Below are positions 1 to 12,457 of a stretch of 64,000 nucleotides of DNA, in pieces. The position numbers were made by a program, and so were the translations under genes. Under the pieces are notes generated by a model. That model was not told where the DNA came from. It saw nothing but the letters and a program-made list of their open reading frames with translations, and ran no database searches. Within the stretch, counting starts at the first letter, position 1. Every line of letters begins with the position of its first letter. The DNA is from Hygrocybe punicea (Eukaryota; Basidiomycota; Agaricomycetes; Agaricales; Hygrophoraceae): assembly GCA_963556145.1 (NCBI GenBank), contig OY744464.1, positions 372,001 through 436,000 of the forward strand, written 5' to 3'.

Positions 1-912
1 TATAATGTGAGTGCATCATACATTATATTGAGCTTACTAAATCACTTTGTTCAACCCAGCTGAGCACGTCTGAAGGCGAGTTTATAGCCAAACGATTCTT
101 TCATCTTGGCACGGAAACGGAACCTTGCCAATCTGCTGTGGTACCTGTGGAGGACAACAATAATCAGATGCAAGCTGAACTAACCCGATTGGCGCCCGGA
201 CAGTGGTTTCTCACAGCGTTTTTCAAGGATGCCAAGGAAAGAGGCATAATGGTTGATGAGAGTAAGTTCCGGTCATGCCACCGGTGATTGAAATTTACCT
301 CTTCCACCGGTCAGATATCATGTTTGCTGATGCCTACATCGGGCAAGAGGCTGAGGAAAAATTGCCCAGCCCGGCTTCTGGAGGTGATAAATATAGCACA
401 GAGAGGATCATGTGGCTTGTTGAAAAGCGCAGGCCAACGACGGTTACTCGTTATAGTGGTACCCTCATACATACCGCGAACAAGAAAGATCTTCGAAGCC
501 TAACCATATTTGCTTTTGCTCACTTTGCATACGGTCACAGTAACAAGTCGATGGTCTTTGCCGATATTCAAGGTGCGTCCCTTGTTACATTATCCTTATG
601 AAACTATGACTCATCGTTACACAGGTTCACCGGCATCAGTAAATGGACGGGATTCCCTGGTTCTTTTTGATATCATGACGCATACAGTCAGCGGGTTAGT
701 GGATTTGATTTTTCAGATAACACTGGTGCTGATTGCTACGTTCTAGGGATTCTGGGGTTGGAGATTTTGGCAAAGATGGCATTCAATTGTTTCTCGATGA
801 TCACAAGTGTGGGGCATTGTGTGTGAATCTTGGGCTCGAACAACGAGTCCCGCTGGAACTGGCAGACACAACAGATCTTTTCGGAGACGGTGACAATGAC
901 GGGTCTATTTGA
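1..912 (+). CDS. alpha-type protein kinase, 3' part (gene enters from the left)
   Basis: C-terminal part of an alpha-kinase (MHCK/eEF2-kinase family, a Ser/Thr kinase fold unrelated in sequence to classical kinases). I read exons 1-6, 60-261, 315-572, 625-694 and 747-912, with GT-AG introns of 52-53 bases (7-59, 262-314, 573-624, 695-746). The joined frame stays open and ends at TGA 910-912. Visible family signatures are the FADIQG strand, then SLVLFDIMTHT, then a C-terminal DDHKCGALC stretch matching the family's zinc-binding His/Cys module. Basidiomycetes carry many such genes of unknown substrate. The N-terminal lobe and start lie outside the window, so the full domain order cannot be judged. 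The part seen has no frame break. Confidence 0.82.
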
Positions 913-1030
913 CTGTGCCAAGTGTTTCTTTTCTAGATTGCATTGCACATTCTTTTGTCGAGTACACTCCAATAATATTTTGGTTTATCCATATTGTTGG
1001 CAATGATTTGATCAGCATCGCCAAACTTGA

Positions 1031-2000
1031 ATGACACCATGGCTGCCCCCCTCAGACAAATCCCCTCCGCCTCTTTCTGTTGTAAATCTCAACATCACAG
1101 CAGCAGCACCTGCATCAAATCCTTCGACGCTACTTGACGTGAACGGAGCTACTAATTATCAGAAAAAAATTGAACACAATCTTGGTTCGTAGTAACAATG
1201 GTTTCAATCGTGAAACTAACCTATCTAAAATGCAGCTAATCACGGTGAGGTCACTCCAGACGATGTAGCACATGCGTACCTCCATGAAACACGAGTTATT
1301 CATGCAAATTCATACATGTGAGAGAGTGCGGAGTCTCAGAATATCATGGCATGCAATCCTACTAATCTCTTAATCCCAGAGCTCGCTAGTGATGCCCCCA
1401 ATGCTGATGCATCATCTGTGAATCCAACTCGACGAATCAATGCTGCGATTGAGAACCTGAACAAGGAAATCAAGGATGTCATGAAGAAAACACGAGATGC
1501 GTTCAAGGACGACATGAAGAAAATGCAGGATACATTCAGAGATGACCTGAAGGAAATGCAAGATGCTCTCAAAGAAGACATGAAGAAAATGCAAGATACA
1601 CTCAAGGATAGCATGAAAAAGCTGAACGACGAAGTCAAAGGAGTCAAAGAAGATATCAAGGGAGTAAAGGAAGATGTCAAGACCTTGAATAGGGGAGTCA
1701 AAGTAATCGCCAATCTCACGATGGTACACTCATGCCCTATGAGGAGGTGTGTGCAAGAGATGGGACCCTGCCTTCTGAGGTTAGTTTTTGAATGGGCTGT
1801 ATCTTTGTGGAGCCCATACCTATCTTTCATAGAGAAACTTGGACCCCATACATGACGCTACCCAGCTCCGAAATATGTCGTTGGAGGAGCTCAAGAGATA
1901 TTATAGGTTTTATCACGGACGTGCTAACCTTGCGGGAATAACCCAAGAACAACTCCTTAGAGAGGTGGCATTTGCTATTGGGTGTACCATCTCATTTTAG
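1031..2000 (+). pseudogene. Mug135-like protein gene with one in-frame TGA and one frameshift
   Basis: Three collinear coding blocks fit the Mug135-like family abundant in Agaricomycetes. Exon 1 (1031-1184) and exon 2 (from 1236; intron 1185-1235) encode a Pro-rich N-terminus ending in TPDDVAHAYLHETRVIHANS. The same frame continues past TGA 1319-1321 into a strongly heptad-like, Lys/Asp/Met-rich coiled coil (about 1346-1715). Near 1720 the frame changes by one base, and the C-terminal domain follows: DGTLMPYEEV, intron 1780-1832, then MSLEELKRYYRFYHGR and a final AIGCTISF with stop TAG 1998-2000. CGA in place of TGA and one restored base would give a normal-length member, so I call it a pseudogene. 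Sequencing error is the alternative. The molecular function of the family is not known to me. Confidence 0.6.
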
Positions 2001-2259
2001 CTCGTGTTGTAGTACTAGGTGATGTGTATCCCGAATGTTGGAATGTAATCTTTTTTTGTTGTGTGCACGTGTTTTGTCAACTTTCTTTCACGTCCGAGTC
2101 TTTCGTTCTATCAGTGAGTCTCTCATTGCGCCCGATGCAGAGTCTGCAGACATGGGTTGATACTACTACGGCTTGCAAAAGGTGCATCAATTGTCGTCCT
2201 GATTTATAGCCGTGTCCGCTAACCCCCTCCGTTTTTTTTTTTCATTCAGCTTGTCATTT

Positions 2260-3050
2260 TCAACCTATGTTCTCACACCTGCCACGCCCTCCCACATCCT
2301 CCTATGCCCTCCCACACTCTTCCACGCGTTCCCGCACCTTAAAACATTCTCACACCTCTCACAAACCACTCTCCAACCCTTGCACCATTCAACACCTTCC
2401 CGTGCCCTCCCAAGTCCTCTCGCACCTCTCACACCCTGCCGCAACACCCCGCATCCCCACAACATCCCCCCGCACCCTCCCACAACACTTTTCACCCTCC
2501 CGCAACACCCTGCACCCTCCCACGACATCCCGCGCCCTCCCACAAACCCCTGCACCCTCCCAAGCCCTCCCGCACTTCTCACACCTTCCCAAAACCCCCC
2601 GCATCCCCCTGCGCCGTCCCACAACGCCCTGCACGCCTCCCACAACACCCTGACCCCTCACACAATGCTGTACCCCTCCCACAACGCGCTGTGCCCTCCA
2701 ACAGCACCCCACGCCTTCCGGGTCCTCCCGCACCCTCCCACAGCTCTCTCGCACCATCTCACGTCCTTTCCTGCACCCCCCATGCTCTCCCCCGCCCTCC
2801 CATGCTCTCCCCCGCCCTCCCATGCTCTCCCCCGCCCTCCCATGCTCTCCCCCGCCCTCCCATGCTCTCCCCCGCCCTCCCATGCTCTCCCCCGCCCTCC
2901 CATGCTCTCCCCCGCCCTCCCATGCTCTCCCCCGCCCTCCCATGCTCTCCCCCGCCCTTCCATGCTCTCCTCCACCCTCCCACACACTCCACCACCCACC
3001 TATGCCCTTCCGCACCCTCCTATACCCCCCTCTGCACCCGCCTTATAATA
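2260..3050. repeat. C-rich minisatellite tract with a 20-bp tandem core
   Basis: About 800 bases built from variants of ccctcccacaac and ccctgcaccctcc on the + strand, almost without G. The core 2781-2960 is a near-perfect 20-base unit (catgctctcccccgccctcc) repeated about nine times. Long open frames on both strands (Pro/Ser/His-rich on +, Gly/Glu/Arg-rich on -) follow from the repeat and have no coding support. The G-rich complementary strand has many GGG runs and could form G-quadruplexes. Confidence 0.9.
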
Positions 3051-3600
3051 GAACTCACCCACCTGTACCTAATTAGTTGCTTAAAATGGTCATACCTTTG
3101 TTCCGTCACGCTGTGAATTTGAGCTCTGTTGATAGATAGATTCTTATAAGATTATATTGATACTACTATTGGTACTAGTACTACAAGGCACTTATAATGA
3201 CATTGTCAGTCAGACAATTAGAAACGTGATCTGTTGATGAAATTGAACCGTGACCATTTGGTCTACCGTACATTGGCTCGCTCGTTAGGATGATTGATGA
3301 GAGGCACGCGTTACTGTGATTCTGAACAAGCAAAGAGAGCAGGGCGAGAGTAAAACCGAAATTTACGGGACCGCGTCCTTTACGGTGCCGACGATGGCTT
3401 GTCTGGTGTATTCGCATGCCGTGCATCGTTAATAACCTACAGACCTACAGATTTGTTAATGGGCTCATTCGGAGGATGGTAGGAAACTGTAACGCAAAGC
3501 ACACAAAATTGAAGTACTCAAACCGCAACATACAAAACACGGTACACAAAGTATAGTACATACACGACCAGACTGACACAGTAACAAGTAACCAGTCAAC
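3051..3600. other. intergenic, no gene seen
   Basis: Sequence between the minisatellite and the 3' end of the GST gene. Short open frames only, without intron-exon or family support. It probably includes the GST 3' UTR. Confidence 0.5.
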
Positions 3601-4498
3601 CTAGGCCGCATTCGGGCTCTGGACACCATCCTTGACGGCAAGCCAAGAAGGTCGGGTAGAGAGAGCCTCCCACCACCTTGTGATGCCATAACCGGGTCAG
3701 CTTCGCACTGTTCGAAATTCGGACATTATCAACATACTTGGCGACATTCGGTCTCTTCTTCAACGTCTCAGGGGTGACTGACTCAACGATTGCTCCGGCC
3801 GGAAGATGGAACAGATCAGCCAAGGTGACCTCCTGGTTAAAGCAAACATGTAAATCTGCCTAGCAGTCACAACAAAATCTACATACGTCACCAGCAAGAT
3901 ATTTCTGCTTGCTGAGAATGGCTTCATAAATATCCATCGCCGACTCCAGCTTCTTCACGGCTTCTGCAACAGCAGCTTCATCTGGTTCCTGGCCTAAAAA
4001 CCTGCGATAAGAAAAGGCATCATGTTACCTTACGGTGTGGCCCTCGAAAATGGAGAATGTGGGGAAGAAAAGACGGGCACTTTTTGACACGTTTCTCCAT
4101 TAAGACAGTACTAGCAGGCGTGTTGAAATAACTCGTTTCAATGGACACCGCTTGTTCAAATAGTGCATTCGCCTTGAGGTCGGTAGGAATAAGGGTGGAC
4201 GTTGGAGAGGCGTATTTAGCAGTGATGTAACGACAAATAGCACGACTCTCAGACAGCTTGAACCCGTCGTCATCCTATGTTGAAATTTGCCTTAGCTGAC
4301 ACACAAAAATAAGTGAAGAACGCTCACGATGCATGGGACAACGCCAAAGGGATTTTTCGTAAGGTACTCTGGGGATTTGTGCTCTCCCTTCCGCAAGTCG
4401 ACTAGCACGAAGTCGAATGGGACATTATTCTCTTTTAAAACAAGAGCGACCCGCAGAGTGTTAGTTGAGAGACTGAAACCGTAAAGCGTCAAAACCAT
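3601..4498 (-). CDS. glutathione S-transferase, phi/GTT-like
   Basis: Complete five-exon gene encoding 216 residues, the usual cytosolic GST length. Exons (minus strand): 4328-4498, 4081-4274, 3887-4001, 3738-3832, 3601-3676. Introns are 53, 79, 54 and 61 bases and the phases close exactly on TAG. The N-terminal thioredoxin-fold half (about residues 1-80) starts VLTLYGFSLSTNTLRVALVL and has NPFGVVPCIDDDG, the cis-Pro region, followed by LSESRAICRYI, the SES glutathione gamma-glutamyl contact. The helical C-terminal half has LSKQKYLAGDEVTLADLFHL and ends WWEALSTRPSW. The likely role is conjugation of glutathione to electrophiles in the cytosol. An intron-retaining reading of the last exon gives a longer, non-conserved tail; the GTATGT donor at 3737 fixes the correct end. 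The PARP gene is divergent from it across about 675 bases. Confidence 0.93.
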
Positions 4499-5174
4499 CG
4501 TCGTTTTGCGATAGATAGGCAGGAGCAGATTGGGCTCTGTGACGGCTCTTAACCACTATCAGAGCCCAAACAGTTCCTCCAATTAATAATCTATCGATCA
4601 TCGATACCCCACCACTTTGGCGCCAACTTTGGTGAACCCTTTTAATGACAAATTTGATGGTGCATGATCATCAAGTCTCGACCTACTCACCTTAAAAACG
4701 CCGTCACCATACGGGAGTGGAGCTAAAAGATTACACGTGTTCTGGTCCAGGGTTGCCTGTAGGAAACCTAGTCAAGAGGTGAATAACGTAGTATATATGT
4801 ACCTCCAACTCGGTGTGAAAAGTTCCCGCATGCTTTTGATGACAGATTCTAACCGTCACAGGAGTAAAACAGTAAAACATGCAAGGGCGTGAGAGTGTCG
4901 TGGTGCTTGTTCAGGACGTTCAACGTTTGATGAACGTTTTTGGTTCAACAGCCAATCACCTTCAACTATGACGACGGGAACCAGCGGATAGCTGACAGGT
5001 ATACGATGGACCGTCGATGGTCGTTAGGCAATACTTGACCCAGCGCTCCGTAGCAAGCCATTTTTGCAGGTTTAGCGCCAATCGAACCCAAAATGGTGGC
5101 ATGACTCAGTGCTACGGCTCCTATCTTTCAGCCCTTGGATTCCCAACACAAACGCTTCTCTAAGGGCTGCGGTA
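4499..5174. promoter_or_regulatory. divergent promoter region between GST (-) and PARP (+)
   Basis: Non-coding stretch separating two head-to-head genes, so it must hold both promoters. Pyrimidine-rich stretches and short AT-rich runs occur, but I see no clear TATA box at a useful distance from either ATG. Confidence 0.4.
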
Positions 5175-8100
5175 ATGGACCGTACATCAGACTCACTCGG
5201 CAGTAGCTATGATGAGGACTGCCCTGTTTTCAAAAAGCGGAAAATTGCTCCTGGTACGTTCAACCAATAATCGTTGGGGGCTTGCACGAGTCGCCTGACC
5301 TTGCCTTTGCAGATCATGTAGAACTTCCCAAGTCGACGTCGAGTGTCACAGCAAATGCACACTTAAAAGGGAGGAAGAGGTTCAATGCCGACCTAGCGGA
5401 TATGAAGGAGGAGTGCAGGGGAAGCTTTGAAGTTGATGGACTAAGACTTGGAAGTGGGTTGTCTACAATGTCTGGGACGGTGGCATGGTGCCTCTCGTTG
5501 ATTTTTCTATTCATTGTCATTCCCTACAGATCTAAAGGCTGGTGACGATCAGGGTGTCTTCGAGTTCAATGTTTTGAAGAGTAACTCAGAGCATGTTCTG
5601 GCGGTCACGTTGATCGTCTCAGGTATGACGGTTGTTTTAAATGAACTACATGAACTTATTCGTTCACTCCAGATACCTCACAATATCCAGGTCATCATAG
5701 CTATCTTGCCTTTTCATCGGATGCAGATGTACCCTCCCATATCCTGGAAGTCATGGAGAGCATGGCATCGGGAAAGCCACAAGACATTCGCGGTGTCCTC
5801 GAGAAGCTTCTAACATTGCTCTCTTCTGCATTTAGTACTGGCAGCCACATTCCGTTTCAAGAGACCGACAATGACGGCAGTTCGGACGGAGGCGGTTACG
5901 ACGCTTACGCCGAGTGTGACAACTTCGATATCCCCAACTTTGCAGCCAAGATTCTCAAGATCCTAGTTCTGAAAAGGTTTGCCCAGCCACTGTGTGTTTG
6001 CTGATTTGCTCCTGACAGGGTGACCACAGGGATTTCCTTGATATTGTTGCGACAGGGTACCGACCTGGATTCATTACTTTCGGAGTGGACGGCTTTGCTC
6101 TCTCCGTGGCTCTGCCCATCATTACGCTCGCTTGCCACATCCCCCCACAGGCACTCATGGCTTGGGATCGTCGTCTCCTCTCCCGCACCCAACACCTCAC
6201 ACTCCTAATCAATAATTGGAAAGGAATGTACCCAATCATTCGATCGGACGGTGTTTATTTGGAAGACTTTAAACGATTAGGCGTTTCGTTGTCATTTAAA
6301 GTGGGTCTCACCAGGAAATACAAACCTAATAGAGACCAGGCTGCGCAAGCCGGGAGGTCCTTTAACTGGATCACCCCTACTGCCAAAGATCCGGAAGAGG
6401 TGTCCGAGAACCAGGGACATGAGGTCCCTGGTTCTGATTCAGTGTCGGCTGATCGCGAGGTCGAGGATGTTGAGCCGGATGATGAGCATCGATTTGAGAA
6501 ATTCAGCTTGAGCAGCTCGTTGGAAAGTCTCCTTGATAACGCATTTCTCAGTGTCGTCCATTTCAGACGCAAGTTTTGCCTTGGATGGGCAGCGGCTGAA
6601 ACCCTGTTAACGGAGGTAGAACGCTCGCAAAGGTTGCCGAAGGATGTCTTCGAGTATTATCAGCTGGTATAAGGCGGCAATACTGCGTTATATCCGCTCA
6701 CACTGAAATTCCGATTTCAGGAGATCAAGGCCGCCGACGAGGAGGAACGGATCCTGGCAGCATCCTATTCTCTTCCTTTCGATCCACTGGACGGCCTCGA
6801 TCGGGATGCCCATATCAATCTCCCACTAACAGCGTTTTGCTACCTTCTGCGGCGACTCACGGCGTGTCCTGTTCCTCTGCCAAAGTTGTAGCGCTCATTA
6901 TGCTCTTCTTACAGCTTTGCACACGGTATTGTATCGTCTGCCACAATAAGATAACCCCAGCATTCGAAGCGCTCAAACCATATGTTTGCGATTCGAAACT
7001 CTGTTCGTATCAGTATTATTCCCTGAATCAAGGTCCCTCTATCGAGGTCTATCTGGTTTTTCTTTTTACCAATTCCTTGCTGAATATGGTGCAGTACGAA
7101 ATCTGTAACAACCCGGAAACCGTGGACCTCTTGGTGAGCCTCGCTTACACAGCCGCTATCGAGAAAGTCATGGAGGACCCGTTTCCCATCGGAATGGGGC
7201 TTCGTGTCCCAATCCCCGTCCCGACACTGACGACCCCGGTCCCGGGCCCGCAGCTTGGTTTAGCTTGGCCTGGGTTATGGGGAATTCCCGTCATGCCAAG
7301 CATTCCGACGACACCAATAATGAACAATGAACTCCACCCTGGCGCCGACGGCCTGTGTAATTTTGACGATATGGATATCTGGCAGGTGAGTTGTGCTTTT
7401 GAAAATCGGGCGATATTAAAGTGAGCGCCACTTCGGGAAATAGATGAGAGCGACCATAGCAGAGCTCATCAATTCCTTACCACCAGTATGTCCAAGAATA
7501 GTTTCTGGCCCTCACATTGGTCTTCTCACGTTTCATACAGATCATGGACATGAAGAAGCATCTCGACAAGCAGATCAAGGCAGGGAAATCGAAACCGAAC
7601 TTGAGGGACATGGATCCCTGCATTCTTTCAGCGGCTTGGTCTATTCTTCGCTGGTATGGATAGCAATCTACCGACCTATACCTCAATTCGCTGACCTGCT
7701 TTCGCAGGTGCATTGCGTCATGTACAGCTTATTTAGAAGAGCTTACTGATGAGGAGGATCACATCCGGAACATTGGTATGCCCGTGCATTCTCTATGCTT
7801 CGGGGTTAATGATCTGAATAATGTGTACAGATTCTTCATGGCGTCAATTCAGGTTTAGCGTTGGCGCCCCCGATGCCGAAGCGAAGTTTAAGACCGCCGT
7901 AGTGGCAGCCCAGAAGAAGGATAGAAACGCGAGGAAGTTCCCTTCCTTGTATGTCAGTACATCTCGCGTCCTGTCTTGTGCCAACATCTCGCAGTCCAAC
8001 TGACCAATTTGTATGTAGGCTTTTCATGGTTCGCCGACTAAGAATTGGCACTCGGTAAGACCTATTTGCCGTTGGCTGGCCGCCCTCTGTATCCTCATCG

Positions 8101-8848
8101 AGAATGCAGATCATACGGCACGGCTTGTGGTATAAGGTATGATTGACCATTTTTTACTTTCCTCACACCTCAGCCTGTTCCGCATTATCATGAAGACAGT
8201 AACACACGGCCGTTCTCATGGGGATGGTGCGAGTCTCGTCTAACATTTGGGTATCTCGTGCTGGATGACGTCTCCCTATGCAGGTGTGTACATGGCAAAA
8301 GACGCCTCAGTCTCCATGTCGAGCTATGCTGTGGGATCAAGCACAACTTGGAAAAATTCGAGCGTTCTCCCGAGCGCCTGCGTGGCCATGACAGAGATTG
8401 TTAACCTTCCAAGGGAATTTGTCTGTAGAGAACCGTTTTATGTGGTGCAGCACACTGATTGGATCATGTGGTACGTATTTATTTAATAGACTTTCCAATG
8501 CCCACGAGCAGACAGACGCCTTCGGTTTGCAGCCGGTATCTTCTCGTTCGGAGCGCCACGCCAGCGCCTGCGGAACCGTCACCGCCGACGTTGTTGCCAA
8601 GGCTGTTGCCGAGGCCAATGCAACTCGCCTTCCACCCGATCCCACCCCCACCGAAGACCTACAACAACAAGATCCCACTTGTGGCGTTGGACCCTGCCCA
8701 CCCATTAACGTATTCGACGACAAACATCGAGATCCCCAAACCCAGTTATAAAATGGAAGCACTCCTGCAGCAGAGAAGGGTAGAGTTCTATGAAGAAGAT
8801 ATGGATGACGATGATCGGGCGGTATTTGAGGAAGTCGCAGAACAGTGA
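5175..8848 (+). CDS. PARP catalytic-domain protein, fungal PARP6/8-like, 17 exons
   Basis: Predicted 922-residue protein with all phases closing. Exons: 5175-5253, 5313-5453, 5530-5622, 5673-5965, 6019-6666, 6721-6870, 6915-7046, 7095-7385, 7444-7485, 7541-7653, 7708-7775, 7831-7952, 8019-8054, 8110-8136, 8196-8226, 8284-8470, 8533-8848. The donor at 5966 (GTTCTG) is the least certain. The N-terminal third (QYPGHHSYLAFSSD) resembles the UBC/RWD-like start of this fungal family. A middle Cys-rich module CIVCHN...PYVCDSKLC (two CxxC-like pairs) is followed by YYSLNQGPSIE. The C-terminal ADP-ribosyltransferase domain shows FHGSPTKNWHS (His of the H-Y-x triad, NAD binding) and GDGVYMAKDASVSMSSYA (Tyr). 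It then ends in an acidic tail with TGA 8846-8848. PARP6/8-type enzymes are thought to mono-ADP-ribosylate. The third triad residue cannot be assigned safely from sequence alone. Confidence 0.88.
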
Positions 8849-9382
8849 TACTGGTTCAACGGCCCTGATGAGGACAACTTCTTGTCAAGAATCATTATTT
8901 TGTCGAACCCTTGTATGCGCTAGTCAGCTGTGTTGTATGTAAAGGAAATTCGAAGCCGTAAGCAGGTTTTCCATGTAAGAAGCTCCCTTCGTGGCCGATG
9001 CCCGACAGACATGCTGTTTTATTGATAAGTTTGCATGATATGCTTGTGATTGTCCCTATTTGGTGCCCAGCGCCTTATATATGAGGGTCGCCGTTGGACA
9101 AAAACATTTGGCTCCCAGAAGGACCCCGGATTGTCCAGCTAAATGTTAGATCCGATTTTACCCAAATTCTGAAAATTCTGTCCGGACACAAAATTGCCTC
9201 GCCAGCCATTTCGTGTCTGGATGGGGGATCTAGCCTATCTCAACCTAAAAATTTTGTCCGGATGCCGGATATGACATAGTACAAAGCAAAAAAAATTCCA
9301 AAAAAAAGGCAGAAAAATTCCGCCCGCTACATATCCACGACCTACGTGTTTCCCAATAACAAGAGACCATCCCCACAACAAT

Positions 9383-9697
9383 CTAGTCCATTTCCTCATC
9401 CTGATCACGGCTGTGCTTCAAAAAGCCTTTGATGGCCTTAGCCAATGTTGTCTGGCTTTTCTGTAAAGTCTTGAATAGATTTGTGTCACGTTCTGCAAGT
9501 TCTAATCCAGTTTGATTGAAAGAGGGCGAGGAAGACAGCAGAAAGATGAAGGATATGGGTGATAAGAGTGCAAATTGTTTCGTTTGAAAGATGGCTGTGG
9601 TCTCTGTGATTGAGCGGAATTGTCGACCATACATGTGCTCAAAGAGTTGAACCAGCTGCCACATTTGTGCTTTCTGTGACCGCCATGTGCTTGCCAT
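9383..9697 (-). CDS. 104-residue hypothetical ORF inside the hAT-type element
   Basis: Open frame with a polar, helix-prone C-terminus (ERDTNLFKTLQKSQTTLAKA) ending in an acidic tail, and a hydrophobic middle. It sits wholly inside the left half of the split DNA element. It could be a residue of a captured or transposase-derived gene, or chance. No conserved catalytic motif is seen and no intron is needed. Confidence 0.3.
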   Translation of the reverse strand: MASTWRSQKAQMWQLVQLFEHMYGRQFRSITETTAIFQTKQFALLSPISFIFLLSSSPSFNQTGLELAERDTNLFKTLQKSQTTLAKAIKGFLKHSRDQDEEMD

Positions 9698-9789
9698 TTT
9701 TCATGATGATAGTTGTCACAAATTGCTATATATGGTATTATACATATACAGGTACTTCCACATCGGGGGTGTTGGCCAGCCTCGGATGT

Positions 9790-11444
9790 TGTTACATTTC
9801 CATCTCCGCTTCCGACCCCGATGCCCATTCCAATACCTACCATGACGATTCTACACTGCCACCTTCCTTTTTTATTTCATTTTGTCCTTTGTCTTTGTTT
9901 CGATATCATTGTTTCTTCATTCGGACATCCTTGTACTTTCTTGTTCTTGTTCTCTTTTTGTCCCACCTTCTAGAACAATCCAGACCGACCATGGACATAT
10001 CCACGTGACCTCGTTGTACCCGAATAGTCTCCTTGCCGACGGATGTCACCGACATTGTCTTTTCCCTTCGATATCTTGTTTACGCTATCCCACGACAAAC
10101 CGATCACAATGGCTGTACTCCCGAAACAGCTCATTACCGTAATTATCATTGGCAGCATCGCCATCACTTTCCTGATCGGTTTCTACATTGTTATGATCTA
10201 TCTTTGGCATCGGCACCGAAACCCTTCCGCCATCGATACTTCCGACTTCCACCTCAACAATATATCAACACGTAATTGACAATTGCCATTCTTGGATATA
10301 TGGTTTCCACTTTCGTATTCCGTGCCTACCATTATCCTCCCTGACGATCCGACGACATTCCTCACCTGCTTGAGCACTCTGAACAATCCTCGATCACACG
10401 ACAATTCACTGTTCCCTCCAAGCCGACCATCGCCGAAGCACATACATTCAAACTTCGACCATAGACCACACGACTTCCCAATACAGTGACCCGACCCCTA
10501 TCGTTTATTGTTCACACGACACCGCTTCAATGCAGTACCCGACGACTTGTTCCCACAGCTTGTCACTCGTGCCATGACTCGAAACCTGGACCCACATTCA
10601 TTTATCCTTTTCCATCTTTCATCTTGATACCTCCCACACTCGTTTACAATGATACCCTTTCTTGGACGAATACCGACATCAAGTGGACCTTCTTGTTCCA
10701 CAAACAGGACAAGACACCGCTCCTCGATATGTCATCAACAGACATCGTCATCCGGTACAGCTTATGCTGTTCATATGTCTGACCTCGACTAGCCCATTGT
10801 CCTAGTTGGTTTTTTCCTCTATACATTCCTTCATTTTCTTTCATACCAACCTTGCCGCTATATCCATGCTACCTCAAGACACCCTCATTGCCAACCCCAC
10901 ACTGGACGATACCCATCTTTGACCCGACCGTGCAACGCACTTGCCAAACTGCGCACTTGCCTGTTACAGCAAGTGTAGACCCTGAATTGGCAATTCTGCT
11001 TGTCACATGATCCGATGACAAATCATCCGAGTCATCCGGACCTCTTCTATCCTCAATGACACCCGGGCCTCCAGTTGGATCGCGAGAACATCGACATGAG
11101 GACACCTCATGTACGCCTCATGGTGAACACATGGTAGAGTTGGACATGTTGTGGCTTCATGGTTGTATTCCTATTTACCTCCCCTCAAGACCAGCCACTA
11201 TATGTACTGTTCTTGTTGTTGGTTCGGACTTTTTCTTCTTTTCCTTTCCTTACGTTTAGTCTGGTTCTTGGGGCAGACCCCCTTGTCTTGGGTAACCCCC
11301 ACGGCTCGCAATGACTTTAGACCATGAACCTCCCCCCTTGTAGCAGTGTTATCTATCAATGAAACTGCTGTTCTTCCCTCTGGAAACCGCCCCCCCTGTT
11401 AAGTTGATTGTTGCCGGAGCCCGCTGCAGAAGCGATCCGTAACA
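9790..11444 (+). repeat. 5' LTR
   Basis: 1655-base long terminal repeat with 6-base inverted ends TGTTAC/GTAACA. All open frames inside it recur unchanged in the 3' LTR 4674 bases downstream, so the two copies are identical or nearly so. Pyrimidine-rich on the + strand. Confidence 0.9.
10109..10279 (+). CDS. 56-residue single-pass membrane micro-ORF within the LTR
   Basis: ATG-initiated frame whose residues 7-32 form one strong hydrophobic segment rich in Ile/Val/Leu (starting LITVIIIGSIAIT). A basic LWHRHR flank and a polar tail follow. The same ORF is at 14783-14953 in the other LTR. A longer frame from 10043 includes it. Coding status is unproven; LTRs normally do not encode protein. Confidence 0.25.
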   Translation: MAVLPKQLITVIIIGSIAITFLIGFYIVMIYLWHRHRNPSAIDTSDFHLNNISTRN

Positions 11445-12457
11445 AAAGACTAAACGTTTCCCAACTCCCCCGACATTCAACTTTCGACATGAACGAACGA
11501 ACCCCCTCCTCTCTCCCTCGTCCTCCCCTACACCCTCTCCCTCTCCTCCTCCCCTCGACTTTATTCATCCCTTAACCCTGACCCCACACAAATGGACGAA
11601 CGAACGATGCTAGCCTGTTACTGATACAGACCTGAAATCTGTTGATGTACACTAGCCACCCGGACCCCGAATGATTGTTGAATACTCCGAATGGTCAACC
11701 TCAAGACTGCCGCCCTGCGAATTATTTATGGTTTATCCATAATAATTGCTCAAGCCCAATCCTGGAACCCAAGTTGTAATAAACCCCTGACTAACGTTAC
11801 CACTGTCATTCCGCACTTCGATATGATAATTACGACATGAAATGATGCAATGGACAAGACTTGTCATTGCCCCAGATGCAGAAGGACACTGCTAGACAAA
11901 CCAATTGCCCTAGGTATCCCACCTTCATGATTCAAATATGTTTTGGTTGTACCAGACATATTACGACTCCCTCTCCCTGGACGAACTGAAAATCACCGAA
12001 CCCTTCAAGCCGCCTTCCTAGCCTTCCTTCCACCACCTCCCTCCCATCTCCTCACCAAATGCAGAAAGCCCAGAGAAAGCCAGTACGCATATGAAACCCT
12101 GATTCCTGAAATGACCTGTACATGTGACAAAGAGAAGTGGTTGATCTTAGTAGTCTGTTGGAACAGATGAAAGGGGACCCTCTTTGTTTGACATGGATGA
12201 ACGAACCACCAAGATGATAATGATTGTCATGAACGGAACACATACGAAATACCACTCCTTACCAATTTGGATAGCGCGGATCGGCATATCAGGTGATATC
12301 CCGCTACACACCCTCTTTTTCTAGAAGTTTGATCCCCGATCATACATACGAATCCACAAGGCAACCAAGACCCTGGTACATGGACCGATCAATGGAAACT
12401 CCGACACGATGCTGACAACGAGGCATGGTAATTACCGAAGACGGCAAAACTTCTTAA

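Noticed and set aside
2781..2960. CRISPR-like array
   Set aside because: Units are contiguous 20-base tandem repeats without unique spacers, in a eukaryotic context.
2212..3048. 278-codon Pro/Ser-rich ORF and its minus-strand Gly/Arg-rich counterparts
   Set aside because: Open frames on all strands are produced by the C-rich tandem repeat; there is no family or splice support.
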